Below, piece by piece: positions 57,311-64,000 of a DNA stretch of 64,000 nucleotides. The notes beneath the pieces were generated by a model. That model did no database searches. It was not told where the DNA came from and worked only from the letters and a program-made list of their open reading frames with translations. The stretch lies in contig NZ_AP022595.1 of assembly GCF_010731875.1 (NCBI RefSeq), forward strand, positions 496,001 to 560,000, read 5' to 3'. Numbering within the stretch: position 1 is the first letter of the stretch; each line of letters opens with the position of its first letter. The position numbers and the translations under genes are program-made. The DNA comes from Mycolicibacterium sarraceniae. GTDB lineage: Bacteria; Actinomycetota; Actinomycetes; Mycobacteriales; Mycobacteriaceae.

Positions 57311-58117
57311 CTACACCCGGGTCGGCTCGGGCCATGGAGCGGCGAGCAGGGCCACATCGTCGTAGCGCTGGTGCACGTAAGGCAAAAGCCATTCCTGTGG
57401 CACCGGCTCGACGATGCGCCCCACCTGGACGGTGCGCCGACGACACCAGGTGATCGACCTGATCTCGCGGACAACGATGTCGGCGACCGGATCCAAGGAC
57501 GACTCCCCTAACTCGACCGTGCCGTCGATGTCCTCCAGTAGCTCGTAATGCCGGTGGTATTCGCCGTAGACGAGGTGCGGGTCGGTGATGCCGCCGCCTT
57601 CGGGCGCCCGCAGGAACTTGAAATAGAACTCGGTGTTCATCTGGTCGGGCGGCAACTCGGCCGGCCCGCTGATGCGGCCGGTCACCTTGATCAAGGGATA
57701 CCCCAGCCGAGTGACGCTGGCGCTGACGCCGTCGCCATCGCGATCGACGGAGATCTCGGCGAGTTTCTTTGGTTCGCCGAATGTTTCGCGCCCGCCGGTC
57801 ACCGACTGTTCGGTGGATTGCGGCATGAACAACGGGTAGTCACCGTGAACGTCGCCGTGCCGGGCTCTCACCGAGAACACCGCCGAGCCGAATGCCGGGC
57901 GCCCCTCGATCTGGACACGCTGAAGCTGAATCCGCACCAGCGGTTCGGCCGCCGGCTGCAGCGGCTTGGGCAGGACCGCCGCGACGATCTCCGGATCGGT
58001 GCGGTAGGTGACCGTAACGGCTTCGGTGGCGATCGGTGCCTTGGTGGCGTCGATCTCATGGTCGACCCGCGCCTCCGGCGGGCGAGGTCCGTAACGAACT
58101 ACGTTGGCGTTCATCAC
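57311..58117 (-). CDS. Acetoacetate decarboxylase-like protein
   Basis: 268 residues of the acetoacetate decarboxylase fold (PF06314). The segment GRETFGEPKKLAEISVDRDG carries the paired lysines of the family, the second of which forms the Schiff base in acetoacetate decarboxylase. Many family members in catabolic operons are not decarboxylases but act on beta-keto or enone substrates, so the exact reaction is open. It overlaps the SDR gene start region by 4 bases and precedes the amidohydrolases by 3. Confidence 0.85.
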   Translation of the reverse strand: MMNANVVRYGPRPPEARVDHEIDATKAPIATEAVTVTYRTDPEIVAAVLPKPLQPAAEPLVRIQLQRVQIEGRPAFGSAVFSVRARHGDVHGDYPLFMPQSTEQSVTGGRETFGEPKKLAEISVDRDGDGVSASVTRLGYPLIKVTGRISGPAELPPDQMNTEFYFKFLRAPEGGGITDPHLVYGEYHRHYELLEDIDGTVELGESSLDPVADIVVREIRSITWCRRRTVQVGRIVEPVPQEWLLPYVHQRYDDVALLAAPWPEPTRV

Positions 58118-59058
58118 TTTTCTCCTTCGTTTTCCGACGCGTTCCCGGCGTTTTTGCCGAGCACGTCGACCAAATAGTCCGGCTCACCGCGAGACAGGAT
58201 CGAGGCCGCCTTGGCGCTGACGACCTGATCCGACGGCGCGGGCGGGCCCATCATCCAGAAGTTATCCGCCCGAATTCCTTCGACGACTTGGTCGGCCACG
58301 GTCTCCAACGGTGTGAATTCGAGCTGCACACCGGCAGATTCGAAGCGGTCCACCACCTTGGCCAGGGTTTGGACGGGGGTGCGCCGCTCCTGCGTCGCGG
58401 CGTACTGATCCGGCCGGTGCCGCCACGACTCCCAGATGCCGGTGTTCAAGAAGCCGCCCGGGAACAGGGCGTGGGCCCGCACCCCGGTCCCGGTCATCTC
58501 CAGGTGTGTGTAGAGGCTCTCGGTCAGGCACAGCACGGCGGCCTTCGTCATCGGATAGACGGCCGTCGCCGGCCCGCCCATCGCGCCCCTGGCGATCGGC
58601 GCGAAACCGCCGTTGCCCGAACAGGTGTTGACCACGTGTCCGTCACCCTGTTCGAGCAGGATGGGCACGAACGCCTTGATGCCGTGGATGACGCCGAGCA
58701 CGTTGACGTCGATCCCCCAGTGCCAGTCGGCGAGGTCGTGTTCCCACATGTAGCCCTCGGAGACCGCGCCGGTGCCGGCGTTGTTGCACACCACGTGCAC
58801 CGCGCCGAATCGGTCCAGCGCCTGCGTGGCGAGCGACTCCACGGAGCCGAAATCGGTGACGTCGGTGACCACGCCGATTGCCTCGATGCCCTCGTCCGTC
58901 AGCGCCTGGGTCGCTTCGGCAAGCGGTTCGGCGAGGACGTCGGCGAGCACCACCTTCATGCCCTCCTGGCCGAAGCGCGTGCCCATGGCACGACCGATCC
59001 CGCCGGCTCCCCCGGTCACGACGGCCACGTTGCCTCGAAGGTCCTTCATTGTGGCCAT
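58114..59058 (-). CDS. Short-chain dehydrogenase/reductase, first gene of the catabolic operon
   Basis: About 314 residues, classical SDR. Cofactor motif VAVVTGGAGGIGRAMGTRFG, the NNAGTG motif, catalytic Ser in NTCSGNGGFAP and the YPMTK active-site pair are all present. The C-terminal 60 residues (VEGIRADNFWMMGPPAPSDQ) extend the usual 250-residue fold and are shared by a mycobacterial subgroup. ATG 59058 or 59049 are possible starts. It faces iclR across a 54-base gap that contains a perfect 17-base palindrome. Confidence 0.9.
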   Translation of the reverse strand: MATMKDLRGNVAVVTGGAGGIGRAMGTRFGQEGMKVVLADVLAEPLAEATQALTDEGIEAIGVVTDVTDFGSVESLATQALDRFGAVHVVCNNAGTGAVSEGYMWEHDLADWHWGIDVNVLGVIHGIKAFVPILLEQGDGHVVNTCSGNGGFAPIARGAMGGPATAVYPMTKAAVLCLTESLYTHLEMTGTGVRAHALFPGGFLNTGIWESWRHRPDQYAATQERRTPVQTLAKVVDRFESAGVQLEFTPLETVADQVVEGIRADNFWMMGPPAPSDQVVSAKAASILSRGEPDYLVDVLGKNAGNASENEGEK

Positions 59059-59088
59059 CGTCACATGGTCGCTTATCACACCGCAAGC

Positions 59089-59105
59089 GGTCGCACTATG
59101 CGACC
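59089..59105. promoter_or_regulatory. GGTCGCA-N3-TGCGACC palindrome between the SDR and iclR genes
   Basis: Perfect 7-base arms around CTA, with another GGTCGC half-site at 59067-59072, 22 bases away. It lies in the only gap between the divergent iclR and SDR genes, the expected place of an IclR operator that controls both. It overlaps an alternative iclR ATG at 59098, which favours ATG 59113. Confidence 0.65.
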
Positions 59106-59112
59106 ATCAGGC

Positions 59113-59997
59113 ATGGCTCCGCGTCCGTCGCCCCAGACCGAACGGGTGGTGAACCTGTTCGAACATCTGACTGTCGATGGGACCCGTGGGATCACGTTGG
59201 CCGAGGTGTCGCGCCATTTGGGTGTGCACAAAGCGAGCTGTCATTCGATGCTGTCGGAGCTCCTGAGAGCCGGTTGGCTGCTGCGCGACCCGATTCGCAA
59301 GACGTACCACCTCGGCCCCGCGCTGGTGCGCCTCGGGCGAAAAGCGGCCGGCCGTTACCCCGCACTGGTGTTGGCGCGTTCGGCGATGGCCGAACTGTCG
59401 GGCGCGACGGGCACCCATTGCGTGGCGTTCTCGGTGGACGAGGACTTTTCGACGGTCGTCGATCAGGTCCGCAGCAGCCACGGCGGCGGTCACCCGATGC
59501 CGATCGGCACCCAGATTCCGCACCGGCCGCCGTATGGGGCGTCGACCGTCGCGTGGCGAGGGCCCGAGGTCCGGGAGCGCTGGCTGTCCGCGCTTCCCGA
59601 CGACGTGCGCGATCGCTATCGCGAGGCGATCGCCAATGCCACCGAGCGCGGGTACGCGGTGGGCCTGCACATCCTGCCTGATCTGCGACTGCAGGAACTG
59701 GCGCTCGTGGTGCGCAGTGCCGAGGTGCGTTCCACCCGGCTGAGCCAACTGGCCCAGGCGCTGACCGACGAACTGATCCATCAGGAGGAATGGTTCCCCG
59801 CGAGTCTCGCGCCCGGCGACACCTACACGGTGAGCCACATCGACTCCCCGATCCTGGGACCGGATTCGCGGATCTCGCTGATGCTGAGCCTGGTGCCCAG
59901 CGCCGAGCCGATGAGCGGTGCCGACGTCACCCGGCTGGGTGAGCAGCTTGCGGCGGCGACCCGGCGGTTGAGTGTCGCGTTGACCGACGACAGGTAA
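59113..59997 (+). CDS. IclR-family transcriptional regulator
   Basis: About 294 residues. The N-terminal winged helix reads ERVVNLFEHLTVDGTRGITL, then AEVSRHLGVHKASCHSMLSE and LLRAGWLLRD; the C-terminal effector domain follows from residue 85 (SGATGTHCVAFSVDEDFSTV). It is divergent from the catabolic operon, and its effector is probably the substrate or an intermediate of that pathway. ATG 59098 would add five residues. Confidence 0.9.
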   Translation: MAPRPSPQTERVVNLFEHLTVDGTRGITLAEVSRHLGVHKASCHSMLSELLRAGWLLRDPIRKTYHLGPALVRLGRKAAGRYPALVLARSAMAELSGATGTHCVAFSVDEDFSTVVDQVRSSHGGGHPMPIGTQIPHRPPYGASTVAWRGPEVRERWLSALPDDVRDRYREAIANATERGYAVGLHILPDLRLQELALVVRSAEVRSTRLSQLAQALTDELIHQEEWFPASLAPGDTYTVSHIDSPILGPDSRISLMLSLVPSAEPMSGADVTRLGEQLAAATRRLSVALTDDR

Positions 59998-60159
59998 CTC
60001 CTGGACCGTTGAGGCCGAATACATTTCAAGTCGTAAGTATTACCCCATGGCGGGCGATGCGCCCTATGACAATCAGCGCCTATACGCGGAACAGCCAGCC
60101 TGCCAGTGAAGCCCGCCTACTAGTTCACAATTCCTGACCGCTGCAACCCCTACCGAAAG

Positions 60160-60199
60160 ACGAAACACCCCCGGCCCAACAGGACCGGGGGTGTTTCGT
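60160..60199. terminator. Strong hairpin terminator after groEL1
   Basis: Arms ACGAAACACCCCCGG (60160-60174) and CCGGGGGTGTTTCGT (60185-60199) form a perfect 15-base stem with a 10-base loop. It starts 11 bases after the groEL1 stop (minus strand) and may also stop transcription coming from iclR. The A/T parts of the arms supply a short U tract. Confidence 0.85.
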
Positions 60200-60209
60200 A
60201 ATGAACTAT

Positions 60210-61838
<1,629 letters not shown>

Positions 61839-61920
61839 TCAGTCCTGACTTGGCTTCAGCGCGATCCGCCCCGGAAACCACCCGTACGCATGCGGGGATC
61901 TCCGGGGCGGTTCACGATTG

Positions 61921-62220
61921 CTACTTGTTGACGACCGCCAGCACGTCGCGGGCAGACAAGATCAAGTACTCTTCTCCGCCGTACTTGATTTCAGTGCCGC
62001 CGTACTTGCTGTAGATGACGGTGTCGCCCTCGGCGACATCCAGGGGAATCCGCTTCTCGCCATCTTCGTCCCAGCGGCCGGGGCCAACTGCGACGACGGT
62101 GCCTTCCTGCGGCTTCTCCTTGGCGGTGTCCGGGATGACCAGACCCGACGCGGTGGTCGTCTCGGCCTCATTGGCCTGTACGAGGATCTTGTCCTCGAGT
62201 GGCTTGATGTTCACGGCCAC
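61921..62220 (-). CDS. groES: Co-chaperonin GroES
   Basis: A 99-residue Hsp10 (Rv3418c). The mobile loop is [20 protein letters not shown] and the roof region is [19 protein letters not shown]. The GTG at 62220, with GGAGGAC eight bases upstream, aligns the N-terminus ([11 protein letters not shown]) with family members; the longer frame from 62235 is unlikely. It caps GroEL rings during folding and is the first gene of groES-groEL1. Confidence 0.97.
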   Translation of the reverse strand: MAVNIKPLEDKILVQANEAETTTASGLVIPDTAKEKPQEGTVVAVGPGRWDEDGEKRIPLDVAEGDTVIYSKYGGTEIKYGGEEYLILSARDVLAVVNK

Positions 62221-62362
62221 GATGGAGTCCTCCACTTAGTTAACTTGCGGGCCGGGGCTTGCGCGCCCGGACCAGGTCGGAATTACCAGGTGTTCGGCAT
62301 ACGTCCATACCCTCGCGCCGTCGTCGCGGGAGCCGACACAGGGGGTTTGTCCGCAAGCCACC

Positions 62363-62393
62363 TAGCACTCTATACATGCGAGTGCTAGCACTC
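62363..62393. promoter_or_regulatory. CIRCE operator (HrcA site) with an extra half-site
   Basis: TAGCACTC (62363-62370), nine bases, GAGTGCTA (62380-62387) is a perfect CIRCE element, bound by HrcA to repress groES-groEL1. A third half-site TAGCACTC overlaps at 62386-62393, making a second tight palindrome GAGTGCTAGCACTC. The element lies about 143 bases upstream of the groES start. Confidence 0.93.
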
Positions 62394-62467
62394 AAGGGTG
62401 GCCTCCTGCGTATTCGCCCAGAGCGGACGCCGCCCCTCAGACCGGCCGCCAGTGCATCACCCTCAAG

Positions 62468-63191
62468 TCACCGGCGATTCACCCCGGGCGGGGTACCCAC
62501 GATGACCAGCAGAGGCGTGGTCCCGACGGCCTTGAGCGCGTCGATCTCGCGATAGATGTTGTGCGGGATGCCGCTGAGCAGGCTGCCCTCGTAGCCGTTG
62601 GTCAACGTGATCACCAACGCCCGCTTCGAACCGGCCACCACGTCCGTGCGCGCCCAGGTCTTGGAAATCCCGGTCCATGCAGTACCCGCTGCCCCATCCA
62701 CATCGGGCCCATCACGCCGGGCGGCGACGAGCTTGCTGCCGAAGCATTCACCAGTGGAATTCCTGTGCGCTGCAACACATCCTGACCCCCCACTAGTCGC
62801 TGACCGGTGTAGCAGTCGTTGGCCGTGGTGAACATCGTGGCCGGCGGCCAGCGCGGCGTGCCCGATCAGGCGGATGGTCTCGGTGTCGCCGCATTTGACC
62901 TCGAAGTTGATCTCGCGGGCGTGCTGGTGGCTGGGGTTGGCGTTCGACACCGGTGCGAGCTGGGTGAAGCGGGAGGGGAACTGGCCGAAGAAGTCGAATG
63001 CGTCGCGCAGGTCCTAGAAGTGACCCGACGTCATCGACGACCCGATGTACGCACCGGCCGAGGTGCCCCTGCTCGAGCAGTCCGTCGAAGAAGCCGCAGT
63101 ACCAGGCCACGTGATACTCGCCGCCACCGTCGAGGACCAGCGTGCGGTCGAGCCCGGACGCCAGGTTCGACTGTGTCCTGACTTTTATCAC
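62468..63191 (-). pseudogene. Patatin-like phospholipase, broken by several frameshifts
   Basis: The family pattern is spread over three minus-strand frames. It begins with LDRTLVLDGGGEYHVAWYCG (the glycine-rich oxyanion loop) near 63150, continues with SNANPSHQHAREINFEVKCG near 62930, then TANDCYTGQRL and GIPLVNASAASSSPPGVMGP around 62700-62830, and ends with SKRALVITLTNGYEGSLLSG, IPHNIYREIDALKA and IVGTPPGV near 62480. The GxSxG nucleophile region has been lost or scrambled between the first two parts. No functional product is expected. Confidence 0.8.
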
Positions 63192-63302
63192 TGGCGGCGG
63201 TCGGGCAGTCCTGCAGGTCTGTGACCTGCTTTTTTCGTGTCTTCGCGTGACGCGCCGCCCCTGCCCGGCCTGGGGCCAGCCAGCCTGGTGCTCTAAGACG
63301 TC

Positions 63303-64000
63303 AGCACCTGCACGTCGAGACCGATGCCGGTGACGGGTTCGGCGAACCGGGGTTCAGCAAGCGACGGCTGGACCCACACATCACCCTCGGATTGCTCACC
63401 CATGCGGCGGGCGTGCCACTGTCGGTCGCGGCGTTGGAGGGTGACCGGGCCCAGACCGCCACGATGCTGCCGGTGATCACCGCGTTCACGGCCGCCCACC
63501 AACTCACCGATGTGACCGTCGTCGCTGATGCGGGCATGATCTGCGAGGCCAACCGGGTCGCGGTGCAGGCCGCCGGCTCGTCCTACGTCCTGGACGCGGG
63601 GATTCCGTTCCTTGCCCGATGTCGTCCGCGAGTGGCGTGACACACATCCCGACGAGGCGATCCCCGACGGGCTGGTGCTGACCCAGCCCTTGCCGGTGAG
63701 TTCCTCGGAGAAGGCCCGCGGGATTGCGGATCGGGCAATCCACTGCCAATACCGCCACGACCGGGCTCGGCGCACGCCGCATGGCATCGATGAACAGATC
63801 GCCAAGGCTCAGCGTGTTATCGAGGGACACGGCGCAGTCAAGCGCAACCGATTCATCACGCTGTCCGGGGCTCGGGTCTTGGCCTCCAGCTCGCGGTTGA
63901 CGCTCTTGGTCGCTCCGGGGTGGAAGGGCTACACCACCAACCTGGTTGGCCAGCCCGCCACGTTCGTCATCGACGCCTACCACCAGTTATGCCTGTGTGG
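63303..64000 (+). pseudogene. IS1634-type (IS4 superfamily) transposase fragment, frameshifted, runs off the window
   Basis: The frame from about 63303 reads HVETDAGDGFGEPGFSKRRL, then TATMLPVITAFTAAHQLTDV and TVVADAGMICEANRVA, the middle of mycobacterial IS1634-family transposases with the catalytic Asp in VVADAGM. A one-base insertion near 63611 shifts it; from 63612 the next frame continues LPDVVREWRDTHPDEAIPDG. Residues 63870-63913 are inverted relative to the family (see findings). The 5' third is absent, and the end diverges at DAYHQLCLCG before base 64000. The element is inactive. Confidence 0.82.

Overview
The window looks like a chromosomal segment of a GC-rich, carotenoid-making Mycobacterium/Mycolicibacterium. 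The backbone follows the M. tuberculosis order Rv3361c-Rv3418c (mfpA/mfpB conservon, spoU, Rv3368c, Rv3369, dnaE2 ... htdY, lpqD, iunH, imuB, imuA', guaA, choD, guaB3, guaB2, Rv3412, rsdA, sigD, Rv3415c, whiB3, groEL1, groES). Accessory blocks and an unusual number of gene remnants sit between the backbone genes. All family names come from reading the translations; no database search was run.

Layout. (1) 1-3718: right end of a Tn554-type three-gene recombinase element (tnpA end, frameshifted tnpB, tnpC), abutting the 3' stump of an MPT63-like (DUF1942) secreted protein gene. (2) 3887-6478: a GAP/Sap-type membrane protein and an unassigned multi-pass membrane protein. (3) 6810-11028: signalling operon of sensor kinase, roadblock protein, DUF742, MfpB GTPase and the pentapeptide gyrase protector MfpA. 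(4) 11239-13945: TrmL-like methyltransferase, nitroreductase and PPOX genes between remnants of a methyltransferase, a TetR regulator and an AarF kinase. (5) 14002-19643: dnaE2 diverging from a HelD-like helicase across a perfect LexA box. (6) 20023-24587: VIT1-like transporter, MaoC hydratase, lipoprotein phosphatase, thioesterase, truncated LuxR regulator and nucleoside hydrolase. (7) 24578-26852: imuB and imuA' with their own LexA box; with dnaE2 they form the mycobacterial mutasome. (8) 26994-31353: a truncated class I aldolase joined to an XRE-regulator remnant, then guaA and choD.

(9) 31354-43493: a carotenoid island between choD and guaB3. The overlapping operon crtE-crtI-crtB-crtYc-crtYd-crtU should take GGPP through phytoene, lycopene and beta-carotene to an aromatic isorenieratene-type pigment. 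It is followed by a collapsed Rieske-type (DUF5914-like) gene, DUF2784 and MarR genes, and on the other strand a glycosyltransferase and type II IPP isomerase; a divergent MmpL transporter closes it. Two AT-rich dyads mark its promoters. (10) 43453-50175: guaB3, guaB2, DUF5319, rsdA, sigD, the Rv3415c homolog and whiB3, with a CRP-like palindrome upstream of whiB3.

(11) 50180-59997: a block between whiB3 and groEL1, which are neighbours in M. tuberculosis: a secreted VldE-like protein, an aldo-keto reductase/alcohol dehydrogenase pair, and a likely operon of SDR, acetoacetate-decarboxylase-like protein, two amidohydrolases, an enoyl-CoA hydratase stump and a CaiB-type CoA-transferase, facing an IclR regulator. 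This looks like a catabolic pathway for an unidentified substrate. (12) 60160-62393: groES-groEL1 with a CIRCE operator and a strong terminator. (13) 62468-64000: a multiply frameshifted patatin pseudogene and a broken IS1634-type transposase carrying a 44-bp internal inversion.

At least a dozen remnants, mostly with clean internal or end deletions, mark the junctions between conserved genes, so this stretch appears to have been decaying by deletion while gaining accessory blocks.
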